A stretch of DNA of 64,000 bases from Piscinibacter sp. XHJ-5 (GCF_029855045.1 NZ_CP123228.1:2418001-2482000); one strand, 5' to 3'. Positions 30,786-39,762 are shown, counted from the first letter of the stretch. Numbers and translations are program-made. Notes: generated by a model from the letters alone, not told the origin.

Positions 30786-30816
30786 AGCCCGTGGTGCGAA
30801 AGCCCCACGGGCTTTT
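30786..30816 (+). terminator. terminator of tRNA-Cys
   Basis: AGCCCGTGG (30786-30794), 10-base loop, CCACGGGCT (30805-30813), then T4. Confidence 0.85.
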
Positions 30817-30888
30817 GTTCGTCTTCGCCGTCGTCCGGCGGCCGGGCGCTAGGCGCCCACAGGCACGCCGTTTGCGGCCTCCGCACCC

Positions 30889-33675
30889 ATGGCACGGGAA
30901 CCCCAGATCAATACCAGTGGCGGCGTGTTCGCCGGCCTGTGGAGCGCAGCCTGGCAGTACCGCTATCGCACGCTCGGCGCGCTGGCACTGATGGTGTTGG
31001 CGAAAGTGGCGGCGGTGCTCGTGCCGCTCGTGCTGAAGGCCATCGTGGACCGCTTCAGCCGACCGGAAGGGCTGCGCGAGGTCGTCGGCTCCGCCGCCGG
31101 GCCGGCGCTCGAAAGCGCCCCGACCGTGCTCGCGTTGCCGGTGTTCCTGCTGCTGGGCTATGCCCTCCTGCGTTTCGCGGGAACGCTTTTCACCGAGCTG
31201 CGTGACCTCGTGTTCGCGCGCGTCACGCAACGCACCGTCACCCGATTCGCCGAGCAGACGTTCGCCCATCTGCTGTCGCTGAGCCCGAAGTTCCACGTCC
31301 AGCGCAACACCGGCACGTTGATCCGCGACGTCGAGCGCGGCACGGCGGGCGTCGGGTTTCTGCTGGGTGCGGGGCTGTTCACCGTGGTGCCGACGCTGAT
31401 CGAGTTCGTCGCGGTGCTGGTCGTCATGGCCGCGGGCTACAGCCTCTGGTTCACGCTGGTCATCATCGTGACCTTTTTCGTCTACGCAGCCTTCACGATG
31501 ATCGTGACGCAGAAGCGCGCCCTGCATCAGCGCCGGGTCAACGAGATGGACTCGAAGGCCAGTGGCCGCATGGTCGACAGCCTCATCAACTACGAGACCG
31601 TGAAGACCTATGCGCGCGAGGACTTCGAGCGCGGACGCTACGGAACCATCGCCGGCGAATGGGTCGAGCGCGCGGTGGCCAACCAACGAGCGCTTTCGAT
31701 GCTTCACGTCGGTCAGAGCGCCATCATCGCTGCGGGCGTCGCCGCGGTGATGCTGCTGGCCGGGCAGGAAACCGTGCGTGGCGCGATGACGGTCGGCGAC
31801 CTGGTCCTCGTCAACGCCTACGTGATCCAGATCTGCCTGCCGCTGAATGCGCTCGGTTTCGTATTCCGCGAAGCCAAGGACGCGATGGTGAACACCGAGA
31901 CCCTGTTCGCACTGCTGGGACAGTCGCCCGAGATCCAGGACCGCGCCGACAGCCTTCCGCTGGCCGTCAAGGGCGGCTCGGTGAGCTTCGAGCACGTGGA
32001 CTTCGCGTATGAGGCCGGACGCCAGATCCTGTACGACGTCAGCCTCAGCGTGGCCGCGGGCAGCACCGTCGCCGTGGTCGGCGGCAGTGGCTCGGGCAAG
32101 TCGACGCTCGCGCGCCTGCTGCTGCGCCTGTACGACGTCGCCGGCGGCCGCATCGCAGTCGACGCTCAGGATCTGCGCTCGGTCCGGCTCTCCACCTTGC
32201 GCGAGGCGATCGGCGTCGTGCCGCAGGACACCGTGCTCTTCAACGACACCATCGCCTACAACATCGCCTACGGCCGCGTGGGGGCCGGCATGCCCGACGT
32301 GATCGAAGCCGCCAAGGCGGCCCAGGTGCACGAGTTCATCCTGTCGTTGCCGCAACAGTACGACACCGTTGTCGGCGAGCGTGGACTCAAGCTCTCGGGC
32401 GGCGAGAAGCAGCGCATCGCGATCGCGCGGGCGTTCCTGAAGAATCCGCCGATCATGATCTTCGACGAGGCGACATCGGCGCTCGACACGCGTGCGGAGC
32501 GGGCGATCCAGAACGAGCTCGACCGGATCGCAGAAGGGCGCACCACGCTGATCATCGCCCACCGCCTGTCCACCATCGTCAATGCGGACGAGATCGTCGT
32601 GATGGACAAGGGCCGCATCGTCGAGCGCGGCCGGCACGACAAGCTGCTGGAGCAGGGCGGGCTGTACGCGCAGCTGTGGAACCTGCAACGCCAGCAGAGC
32701 GACTTCGACATCCTGGAGGAAGAGATGGCGCTGCAGCCGGTCAATCTGGCCATGCTGATGGCCGGCGCGATCGACGGTCTGCGCAGTGTCATCGAGGCCC
32801 GGCGCGTTCGCCTGTACACCGACATCGACATGGAGAACGCCCGCGTGACCGGCGACCCCAGCGCGCTGGCACAGGCGCTGCGCGAGCTTTCGATGCACGC
32901 TGCCGAGTCCACCCCACCGGGCGGGCGCATCGAGCTGAAGCTGGAACGCCACGAGGCGAACGCGCGCGTCAGCATCGTCGACGGCCGGCACGTCGCGGCG
33001 GCTGCCGGCACCGCGGTGCCGGCAGGAACGGTGACGACACCGCATGGGACCGACACGCCCCCCGACCCGCTCCAGCTGCGGGCGCTGATCGAGCGCCAGG
33101 GCGGGCGCTTCACCATCGAATCGCCGACGTCGACGCGCGGCATGCGCTATCTCATCGAGCTGCCGCTGCGTGCCGTCGATGCCGGCGTCACGCCCTCGGG
33201 CCAAGCGCCCGCACCCGCCATGCCCGGCGAGCCTCAACCGCTCGCCGAGCTTCGGGTCTTGTGCGTCGACGACAGCGCCGATGCGCGCGAATCGCTGCAG
33301 CTGCTGCTGCAGCTCGAGGGAGCGCAGGTGCTGGCGCTGGCCAGTGGCAGCGAGGCCATCCGCTGGCTGGAGCGCCAGCCGTCGAACGAGTGGCCGCACG
33401 TCGTCGTGTGCGACATCACCTTGGGCGATGAAGACGGCTACGCCGTCGTGCGCCGGATTCGCCAGATGGAGGCGCAGCGGGGCCTGCCGCTGGAGCAGCG
33501 CGTACCGGCGGTCGCCCTGACCGGCCATGCGCAGGCCGGCGACCGGGTGCGCGCGCTGATGGCCGGCTTCCAGGTCCATCTGGCCAAGCCCGTCAATCCG
33601 GGCGAACTGGTCTCGACGATCTACACGCTGGCCGGTCGTACCGCCGGGACCAGCGCGACGACCCCCTCCGCCTGA
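30889..33675 (+). CDS. ATM1-type ABC exporter fused to degenerate kinase ATPase and receiver domain
   Basis: A 928-residue fusion. Residues 1-600 are a full ABC half-exporter close to the ATM1/HMT group: six membrane helices (about 30-325) and a nucleotide-binding domain with Walker A GGSGSGKST (398-406), signature LSGGEKQR (502-509), Walker B IMIFDEAT (522-529) and H558. Residues about 614-760 look like a worn histidine-kinase ATPase domain: LRELSMHAAESTPPGG sits where the N-box should be but lacks its Asn residues. Residues 787-912 are a receiver domain with DD (794-795), phosphoacceptor D842, T878 and K900 all present. No DNA-binding output follows. An exporter for a glutathione- or haem-related substrate gated by phosphorylation is inference. 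Confidence 0.9.
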   Translation: MAREPQINTSGGVFAGLWSAAWQYRYRTLGALALMVLAKVAAVLVPLVLKAIVDRFSRPEGLREVVGSAAGPALESAPTVLALPVFLLLGYALLRFAGTLFTELRDLVFARVTQRTVTRFAEQTFAHLLSLSPKFHVQRNTGTLIRDVERGTAGVGFLLGAGLFTVVPTLIEFVAVLVVMAAGYSLWFTLVIIVTFFVYAAFTMIVTQKRALHQRRVNEMDSKASGRMVDSLINYETVKTYAREDFERGRYGTIAGEWVERAVANQRALSMLHVGQSAIIAAGVAAVMLLAGQETVRGAMTVGDLVLVNAYVIQICLPLNALGFVFREAKDAMVNTETLFALLGQSPEIQDRADSLPLAVKGGSVSFEHVDFAYEAGRQILYDVSLSVAAGSTVAVVGGSGSGKSTLARLLLRLYDVAGGRIAVDAQDLRSVRLSTLREAIGVVPQDTVLFNDTIAYNIAYGRVGAGMPDVIEAAKAAQVHEFILSLPQQYDTVVGERGLKLSGGEKQRIAIARAFLKNPPIMIFDEATSALDTRAERAIQNELDRIAEGRTTLIIAHRLSTIVNADEIVVMDKGRIVERGRHDKLLEQGGLYAQLWNLQRQQSDFDILEEEMALQPVNLAMLMAGAIDGLRSVIEARRVRLYTDIDMENARVTGDPSALAQALRELSMHAAESTPPGGRIELKLERHEANARVSIVDGRHVAAAAGTAVPAGTVTTPHGTDTPPDPLQLRALIERQGGRFTIESPTSTRGMRYLIELPLRAVDAGVTPSGQAPAPAMPGEPQPLAELRVLCVDDSADARESLQLLLQLEGAQVLALASGSEAIRWLERQPSNEWPHVVVCDITLGDEDGYAVVRRIRQMEAQRGLPLEQRVPAVALTGHAQAGDRVRALMAGFQVHLAKPVNPGELVSTIYTLAGRTAGTSATTPSA

Positions 33676-33701
33676 GGCGCGCTTTTTGCCTGCGGCAGGG
33701 G

Positions 33702-34220
33702 ATGACGACTCCCATCCAACATCCGCGCGGCAGCCATTTCGCCGATCGCGATGCCGCTCAGCGTGCGGTCGCGATGGCGCTGCCGATGATTGAAGCCGCG
33801 ATGCAGGACCCCGAGGTCTGCGGCAGCGGCTTCCTGTACATCGTCGTCATGGACCCGGGCCTGCAACCGGGCGAGGCCGACTTCGCCGACGCAGTCCTGC
33901 TCGAGCACGCGATCGGTGACCGAACCCGGTGGGACGCCGACTATGCCGGCTTCGCGCGCGGGAAGGCGAGGCTCAGCTGGCTCACCGGCATGGGCTCCCA
34001 CGAAGTTCAAACGGCGCGAACACACGCGCTGCGCCGCGGCGACAGCGTGCTGTGGGGAAGCGCCTCGCTGGACGGCATCGTTGTCGGCGTGAGCGGCGCG
34101 CACCCCTGGTTTGACGAAGCCTTCGCCACGGCGATCGCGGCAAATTTGCGCGCGATTGCCAAACAGCACCATGCACGCGCGTTGGCCGACGGTCACTGGG
34201 TCGCAGGTGGACCGTCGTAG
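33702..34220 (+). CDS. HbpS/GlcG-like domain protein (tentative)
   Basis: A 172-residue protein without signal peptide or membrane segment. The order of elements resembles the HbpS/GlcG fold: an N-terminal helix, a strand ending IVVMDPG (47-53), a helix with FARGKARLSWLTG, and a C-terminal GIVVGVSGAHPWFDEAFATAI that matches the usual GaiGvSG...DE pattern. HbpS proteins bind haem and some sense redox state through a partner kinase. The match is by eye and weak at the identity level. It begins 26 bases after the ABC-receiver fusion and is probably cotranscribed. AGGGG lies almost against the ATG, an odd spacing. Confidence 0.6.
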   Translation: MTTPIQHPRGSHFADRDAAQRAVAMALPMIEAAMQDPEVCGSGFLYIVVMDPGLQPGEADFADAVLLEHAIGDRTRWDADYAGFARGKARLSWLTGMGSHEVQTARTHALRRGDSVLWGSASLDGIVVGVSGAHPWFDEAFATAIAANLRAIAKQHHARALADGHWVAGGPS

Positions 34221-34464
34221 GGTGCATCCCGCGTAAAAGACGCGCCGCAATTTTTGCGACCGCGTGTAGTTCCTCAACTCGTTGAGATCACTGCCGCGGC
34301 GCGCACCGTGCCGCGCGCGGCGGCGTGGTGGGCCGTTGAGAAAAAAGCTTCAACCCCGTTGAAGATTTCCACCCGCGAAATCCCGGTGAACCCGGGGACT
34401 TCCCGGACCCTAGCAGCAGCGGCATGACGCTTGCCGTGCGACCTCTAGTCCAACGGGGTTCATC
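34221..34464 (+). promoter_or_regulatory. structured leader of the GT4-SDR-carbamoyltransferase-GT2 cassette
   Basis: These 244 bases hold no gene but several hairpins: CTCAA/TTGAG (34273-34277 and 34282-34286), CTTCAAC/GTTGAAG (34348-34354 and 34358-34364, loop CCC) and CCCGG/CCGGG (34382-34386 and 34392-34396). AACCCCGTTG (34352-34361), most of the second hairpin, is also perfectly complementary to CAACGGGGTT (34451-34460), which is the only purine-rich stretch before the ATG at 34465. The two pairings exclude each other. Confidence 0.5.
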
Positions 34465-35763
34465 ATGCCAACGACCAAATTGCGCATCGCGCTCATCAGC
34501 GAGCACGCCTCACCGCTCGCGACCATCGGCAGTGTGGATGCTGGCGGTCAGAACATCTACGTCGCGCATGTGGCGCGCGGACTCGCCGAGCAGGGGCATC
34601 ACGTCGACGTGCTCACCCGCCGCGACGACGCCTCGCTGCCGGCCGTGGTCGACATGCGCCCCGGCGTGCGGGTCATCCATATCGACGCCGGCCCGGCGTG
34701 CTTCGTGTCGAAGGAGCAGCTCCTGATCCACATGCCGGCCTTCATCCGATCTGCCCAGAGGCTGTTCGAGCACAGCGTGCCGTACGACGTGATCCACGCC
34801 AACTTCTTCATGTCCGGGCTTGCCGGCCTGCGCCTGAAGGAGAGCTTCGGCGTGCCGATGGTGATGACCTTCCATGCGCTCGGGCTGGTGCGCCGGGAGC
34901 ACCAGGGCAGCGCCGACACCTTCCCCGCGGCACGCATCGAGATCGAGCATCGCATCGCGCGCAGCGCCGATCGCCTCATCGCGGAGTGCCCGCAGGACGA
35001 GGCCGACCTCGTGCGGCTCTACGAGGCGCATCCGCAACGCATCTCCATGGTGCCCTGCGGTGTCGACCTGGAGGAATTCGCGCCATATCCGCGCACGCTG
35101 GCGCGGCGCGAGCTCGGGCTGCGCCCCGACGAATTCATCGTCCTGCAGCTCGGTCGCCTGGTGCCGCGAAAGGGCATCGACAACGTGATCCGCGCTGTGT
35201 CGCTGCTGGACCGAAAGGTGGCCACGCGACTGCTCGTCGTCGGCGGCGAATCGAGGACGCCCGACGAGCAGGCGACACCCGAGATCGGCCGCCTGCGTGC
35301 GGTGGCGCGCGGGTGCGGCGTCGAGGATTCGGTCACCTTCGTCGGACACCGACAGCGCGACGAGCTGCGCGCTTTCTACGCCGCAGCCGATGCCTTCGTG
35401 ACGACGCCGTGGTACGAGCCCTTCGGCATCACGCCGCTGGAATCCATGGCTTGCGGCAAGCCGGTGATCGGCAGCGCGGTCGGCGGTATCCGCTACTCCG
35501 TGATCGACGGCGTGACCGGCTTCCTCGTGCCCCCACACGATCCGGCCGCGCTGGCGCAGCGGCTCATGCACCTGCGCGACAACCCTGAACTGGGTCGCGC
35601 GATGGGCCGGGCCGGCATCCGCCGGGTCCGCTCGATGTTCACCTGGACCCACGTGGCCCGTCAGCTGGCGGCGGTCTACGAGGCGGTGCGTACACCGGCT
35701 CGCGTGGCGCGCACCGGCCGTCGTCTGGGTCTCGTTCAACAACACGCCGGAGTCCGCGCATGA
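34465..35763 (+). CDS. Glycosyltransferase family 4
   Basis: A 432-residue GT-B glycosyltransferase. The N-terminal domain begins LRIALISEHASPL with DAGGQNIYV (26-34), the acceptor-side loop seen in sucrose-phosphate-synthase-like GT4 enzymes. The C-terminal donor domain has QLGRLVPRKGIDNVI (about 230-244) and the E-x7-E motif YEPFGITPLESMACG (about 316-330). It is cytoplasmic; donor and acceptor sugars are unknown. Its stop overlaps the SDR start (ATGA). It is the first gene of a four-gene cassette. Confidence 0.9.
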   Translation: MPTTKLRIALISEHASPLATIGSVDAGGQNIYVAHVARGLAEQGHHVDVLTRRDDASLPAVVDMRPGVRVIHIDAGPACFVSKEQLLIHMPAFIRSAQRLFEHSVPYDVIHANFFMSGLAGLRLKESFGVPMVMTFHALGLVRREHQGSADTFPAARIEIEHRIARSADRLIAECPQDEADLVRLYEAHPQRISMVPCGVDLEEFAPYPRTLARRELGLRPDEFIVLQLGRLVPRKGIDNVIRAVSLLDRKVATRLLVVGGESRTPDEQATPEIGRLRAVARGCGVEDSVTFVGHRQRDELRAFYAAADAFVTTPWYEPFGITPLESMACGKPVIGSAVGGIRYSVIDGVTGFLVPPHDPAALAQRLMHLRDNPELGRAMGRAGIRRVRSMFTWTHVARQLAAVYEAVRTPARVARTGRRLGLVQQHAGVRA

Positions 35764-36497
35764 CCTCGTCACTTGCCCAACGCACGGCGCTGATCACGGG
35801 CGCAGGCAGCGGCCTGGGTGCGGCCCTGGCGCGCAACCTGTTCGATGCGGGGGCGCGGGTCGTGCTCGCCGACCTCGCGGCCGACAAGGCGAAGGCCGTC
35901 GCGGCGCAGATCGACCCCGAAGGCCAGCGCACGCTCGCCATCGCCTGCGACGTCTCGCAACCGGAAGCGGTGCAAGCCGCGGTGAGGCAGTGCAGCGAGC
36001 ACTTCGGCGGGCTCGACGTGCTGGTCAACAACGCCGGCACCGACGTCACCATCGACCTGGAGCAGCTCTCGATCGAAGACTGGGACCGCGTGCTGGCCAC
36101 CAACCTTCGCGGCCCCTTCCTGCTCAGCAAGGCGGCGCTGCCCGCGCTGCGAAAGGGGGACGACGGGCGCGGCGGACACATCGTCAACATCGCGTCGACC
36201 GCATCGCGCCGCGCATGGGCCAACGCCAGCGCCTACCACGCCAGCAAGTGGGGTCTGGTCGGGTTGTCGCAGGCCTTGTACGCGGAGCTGCGCTCGCAGG
36301 GCATCCGCGTGTCCAGCGTCATCGTCGGCGGCATGAAGACACCATTCCTGCTGGAGCGCTTCAAGGACATCGACACGAGCAAGCTGCAGGATCCCGCCAA
36401 CGTCGCGCATGCGGTGCGCTTCGTCTTGACGATGCCGCGCGAGAGCATCGTCCCCGAGATCATGGTGCTGCCGCTGCACGAATCGTCATGGCCGTGA
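35760..36497 (+). CDS. SDR family oxidoreductase
   Basis: A 245-residue classical short-chain dehydrogenase: cofactor motif TGAGSGLG (13-20), NNAG (90-93), catalytic S146 or S149 and YHASK with Y159 and K163. The acidic residue after the second strand (ADLAADKAK, D38) suggests NAD(H) preference. It overlaps the GT4 gene by 4 bases and is followed after 10 bases by the carbamoyltransferase. Within the cassette it may oxidise or reduce a sugar or lipid intermediate; substrate unknown. Confidence 0.9.
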   Translation: MTSSLAQRTALITGAGSGLGAALARNLFDAGARVVLADLAADKAKAVAAQIDPEGQRTLAIACDVSQPEAVQAAVRQCSEHFGGLDVLVNNAGTDVTIDLEQLSIEDWDRVLATNLRGPFLLSKAALPALRKGDDGRGGHIVNIASTASRRAWANASAYHASKWGLVGLSQALYAELRSQGIRVSSVIVGGMKTPFLLERFKDIDTSKLQDPANVAHAVRFVLTMPRESIVPEIMVLPLHESSWP

Positions 36498-36507
36498 GGA
36501 CGCAGCG

Positions 36508-38295
36508 ATGATCACCCTCGGCATCAACGCCGCCTTCCACGATTCGGCTGCCGTCCTCGTGGTCGACGGCACGACCATCGCCGCGGCAGAGGAAGAGCGC
36601 TTCACCCGCGTCAAGCATGGCAAGCGGCCCGTGCCGTTCACGGCCTGGGAACTGCCGTTCAACGCCATCGATTTCTGCCTGGCTCAGGGCGGCGTGACCC
36701 TGGCGGATGTCGATCACGTGGCATACAGCTACGACCCACGCGAGTTCATCGGCGCGCGCCTGCACGACGGCACGGCCGCCAGCATCACCTTGCCGCTCGA
36801 GCCGTCCGCGCATCGCAGCGGCGACTGGGAGAATCCCTGGGACCCGCTGTTCGCCGCCTACATCGTTAACGCCCCACGCCAACTGCTCGACGGCGCGCCG
36901 CACCACCTGCGCAAGCGGATCACCGCGGTGAACAAGGACGTGCGCTACCGCTGGCACTTCGTCAATCACCACACGTGCCACCAAGCGAGCGCATTCCTGG
37001 CGGCGCCTTTCGCGCGCTGCGCCGTCATGACGCTCGACGGCCGCGGCGAGCACACGACGACGGCTTACGGCGTGTACCGCGACGACCGCTACCGCGCGCT
37101 GGGCCAGGTGACCATGCCGCACTCGCTCGGCATGCTGTACGAGCGAATCACCAGCCATCTCGGCTTCCTGCATTCAAGCGACGAATACAAGGTGATGGCG
37201 CTGGCGGCACTCGGCACGCCGAGCTGGCGGCACACCCTCGCGGAGCATGTTCGCGTGGGACCTGACGGCCAGTTCCGGGTCGACGACATGGACCTCACGG
37301 CGTTGTTCGGGCCGGCGCGCGTCCCGGGGGCGCCGATGGAGCAGCACCATCTCGACCTTGCCGCCTCGCTCCAGGACGTCCTCGAGGAGACGGCGCTCAA
37401 GCTCGCCGCCTGGCTGCGTGAAGCGAGCGGCGAGCGCAAGCTCGCGATGGCCGGCGGCGTGGCACTCAACTGCGTGATGAACGCGCGACTTCGCGACAGC
37501 GGCATGTTCGACGACGTCTGGGTGCAGCCCGCCGCGGGCGATGCCGGCACGGCGCTCGGCGCCGCGCTGTGGGTCGACGCGCGCCAGCGCTGCGCCACCG
37601 GCAGCCCGGACGATGCGGAGTCGGGGGCGGGCATCGCGCTCGCTCCGAAGCGATGGACGATGGAGCATGCCTACCTGGGACCGGGCTACGACGACGGCCA
37701 GATCGAGGCGTTGCTGCGCTGGGCCCAGGTGCCGTACCGGCGTGCGGGCGACCTGGCCGAGGAGACGGCCGCGTTGCTCGCACAGAACAAGATCATCGGC
37801 TGGTACCAGGGCCGCATGGAGTTCGGGCCGCGTTCGCTCGGAGCCCGCTCCATCCTGGCGTCGCCCATCGAACCGTCAATGCAGGCGCGACTCAACGAAT
37901 TGAAGGACCGCGAGGACTTCCGGCCGGTGGCGCCTGCGGTGACCGAGGAGGAATTCGGCCGCTGGTTCAGCCCGGCCGAAGCGAACGGTGGCAAGTCGCC
38001 GTTCATGCTCTTCATCTACGACGTGCGGCCGGGGCAGGGGGCGAAGATCCCGTCGGCCTGCCACACCGACCGTACCGCGCGCGTGCAGACGGTCGGCGCC
38101 GACACCAACCCGCGCTTCCACGCGTTGCTGAGCGCCTTCGGCCGTCTGACCGGCGTGCCGGTGCTGGTGAACACCTCCTTCAACGTGCGCGGCGAGCCCA
38201 TCGTGTGCACGCCGCGTGCGGCCATCGAGGCGTTCTACAGCACACCCCTCGACGCGCTGGTCATCGGGGCGTTCATCGTCGAGAAGCAGGGATGA
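36508..38295 (+). CDS. NodU/CmcH-type carbamoyltransferase
   Basis: A 595-residue enzyme of the TobZ/NodU/CmcH family, which makes carbamoyl-adenylate from carbamoyl phosphate and ATP and moves the carbamoyl group to a hydroxyl, usually of a sugar. The N-terminal Kae1-like domain opens GINAAFHDSAAVLV (H11, D12) and has the metal/active-site run HHTCHQASAF (154-163) and AGGVALNCVMN. The C-terminal YrdC-like region has GRMEFGPRSLGARSI and NTSFNVRGEPIVCTP. GAGGA precedes the ATG; the stop overlaps the GT2 start (ATGA). Confidence 0.94.
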   Translation: MITLGINAAFHDSAAVLVVDGTTIAAAEEERFTRVKHGKRPVPFTAWELPFNAIDFCLAQGGVTLADVDHVAYSYDPREFIGARLHDGTAASITLPLEPSAHRSGDWENPWDPLFAAYIVNAPRQLLDGAPHHLRKRITAVNKDVRYRWHFVNHHTCHQASAFLAAPFARCAVMTLDGRGEHTTTAYGVYRDDRYRALGQVTMPHSLGMLYERITSHLGFLHSSDEYKVMALAALGTPSWRHTLAEHVRVGPDGQFRVDDMDLTALFGPARVPGAPMEQHHLDLAASLQDVLEETALKLAAWLREASGERKLAMAGGVALNCVMNARLRDSGMFDDVWVQPAAGDAGTALGAALWVDARQRCATGSPDDAESGAGIALAPKRWTMEHAYLGPGYDDGQIEALLRWAQVPYRRAGDLAEETAALLAQNKIIGWYQGRMEFGPRSLGARSILASPIEPSMQARLNELKDREDFRPVAPAVTEEEFGRWFSPAEANGGKSPFMLFIYDVRPGQGAKIPSACHTDRTARVQTVGADTNPRFHALLSAFGRLTGVPVLVNTSFNVRGEPIVCTPRAAIEAFYSTPLDALVIGAFIVEKQG

Positions 38296-39263
38296 GCGCG
38301 CCGCGGATCTCGGTCGTCATCCCGACTTTCCGGCGCCCGGATCTGCTGTCGCGCTGCCTGTCCCGCGTGCTCGCGCAGCGCCTCGATCCGCGTGCCTACG
38401 AAGTCGTCGTCGTCGACGACGGGCACGACGAGGCGACCCAGGCGGCAGTCGACGCCTTGCGACCCGCGGGCGGCGAGCCGGCGCTGCGTTACCTGCGTCC
38501 GACCGAAGGCCGGGGGCCTGCCGTGGCGCGCAACACCGGCTGGCGGGCGGCACGCGGTGCGCTGATCGCCTTCACCGACGACGACACGATCCCGGATGCC
38601 GATTGGCTGGCCGAGGGCGAGCGCGCGATCGGCGAGCGCGTGGCGGTCTGCGGCCGCGTCGTGGTGCCGCCGCTGAACGAGCCGCCCACCGATCACGAGC
38701 TGATGACCCGCGGCCTGGCGTCTGCCGAGTTCGTTACCGCCAACGCCTTCGTGCGGCGCGACGCGCTGGAGCAGGTCGGCGGTTTCGACGAACGGTTCCG
38801 GCGCGCCTGGCGCGAGGACTCGGACCTGCAATTCCGGCTGGGCCGACTCGGCGCGGTGGATCGCATCGAAAGCGCCACGGTGCTGCACCCCGTGCGGCGC
38901 GAACCGTGGGGCGTGTCGTTGCGCCAGCAACGCAACACCTTCTTCGATGCGCTGCTCTACAAGAAGCATCCTCGTCTCTACCGCGAGCGCATCCGCCGCG
39001 CGCCGCCATGGAACTACTACGTCATCGTGGGGGCCGCGTTGGGTGCGCCGGTGTTGTGGCTGGCGGGACAACCCGCTGCCGCGGCGGCCGGCGGCACGGT
39101 GGCGGCGCTTCTGGTGGTGCATCTCGCGGCAATGAGGCTGCGGCGAACGTCGCACTCGCTGTCGCACGTGATGGAGATGCTTGTCACCTCGGCGGCGATC
39201 CCGTTCCTTTCGCTCTACTGGCGCCTGCGCGGCGCGCTCCGCTTTCACGTCTTCTTCCTGTAG
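38292..39263 (+). CDS. Glycosyltransferase family 2, membrane-anchored
   Basis: A 323-residue GT-A enzyme: ISVVIPTFRRPDLL (6-19), nucleotide-binding VDDG (41-44), metal-binding TDDDT (95-99), and a later ED in AWREDSDLQFRL that serves as catalytic base region. Two C-terminal hydrophobic stretches (about 240-260 and 262-278) suggest membrane attachment. The ATG at 38292 overlaps the carbamoyltransferase stop. It ends the cassette. The same frame stays open for 33 more codons after the TAG, ending in a hydrophobic stretch. Confidence 0.9.
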   Translation: MSAPRISVVIPTFRRPDLLSRCLSRVLAQRLDPRAYEVVVVDDGHDEATQAAVDALRPAGGEPALRYLRPTEGRGPAVARNTGWRAARGALIAFTDDDTIPDADWLAEGERAIGERVAVCGRVVVPPLNEPPTDHELMTRGLASAEFVTANAFVRRDALEQVGGFDERFRRAWREDSDLQFRLGRLGAVDRIESATVLHPVRREPWGVSLRQQRNTFFDALLYKKHPRLYRERIRRAPPWNYYVIVGAALGAPVLWLAGQPAAAAAGGTVAALLVVHLAAMRLRRTSHSLSHVMEMLVTSAAIPFLSLYWRLRGALRFHVFFL

Positions 39264-39499
39264 CGCGCTGCGAAGAGTGCGATCGGCTCGACAAGCCTGG
39301 TGTGGGTGTACTGGGCGTTCGGGCTCGGGATGGCAGTGGCGGCCGCCTGGCGAGAGCGCTAGCCGCCCCGAACTTCGAGCCTCGTGTAGATACGGCTAAG
39401 GGAAAACATCGCCTCCACTTGGGTGTCTCCTACTTTTGGTCGATGCACAACAGCCTCGCGACGCCCATCATTGCTAGCTCGCAGTACAGGAGATCCTCG

Positions 39500-39754
39500 A
39501 TGAAGCTGGACGAACGCGACGAAGGCGACTACCGCATCTATGCCGGCGCGCTGGAAAGCAAGCTCGGCGACGGCTACATCGCGGCGGTGGTGGTGAGTCG
39601 GGTGCGCGGTGCGGGGCGCGGTCCGCGCGAGGCGTATCGGGACGATGCGCTGGCTTGCGGTCACCGCTGGGAACAGGCGGAACAGGCACTGTCGTACGCC
39701 ATCGGCAAGGGACGTGAGTTCGTCCGCAGCCAACGCGAGCTGCTCGCTGCCTGA
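39500..39754 (+). CDS. small hypothetical protein, 84 residues
   Basis: An 84-residue reading frame with a good AGGAG at 39488-39492 before the ATG. It is charged, with a predicted strand-rich middle (YIAAVVVSRVRG) followed by a helix with WEQAEQALSYAIGKGREFV. No signal peptide or membrane segment. I do not recognise a family. It stands alone between the GT2 gene and a minus-strand tRNA. The 236 bases before it hold no other gene that I can support. Confidence 0.65.
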   Translation: MKLDERDEGDYRIYAGALESKLGDGYIAAVVVSRVRGAGRGPREAYRDDALACGHRWEQAEQALSYAIGKGREFVRSQRELLAA

Positions 39755-39762
39755 GGCGGTGC

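Noticed and set aside
30700..33579. A minus-strand open frame of 959 codons opposite the ABC-receiver gene
   Set aside because: Low-complexity Arg/His-rich translation with no motif; the plus-strand gene has full catalytic motifs.
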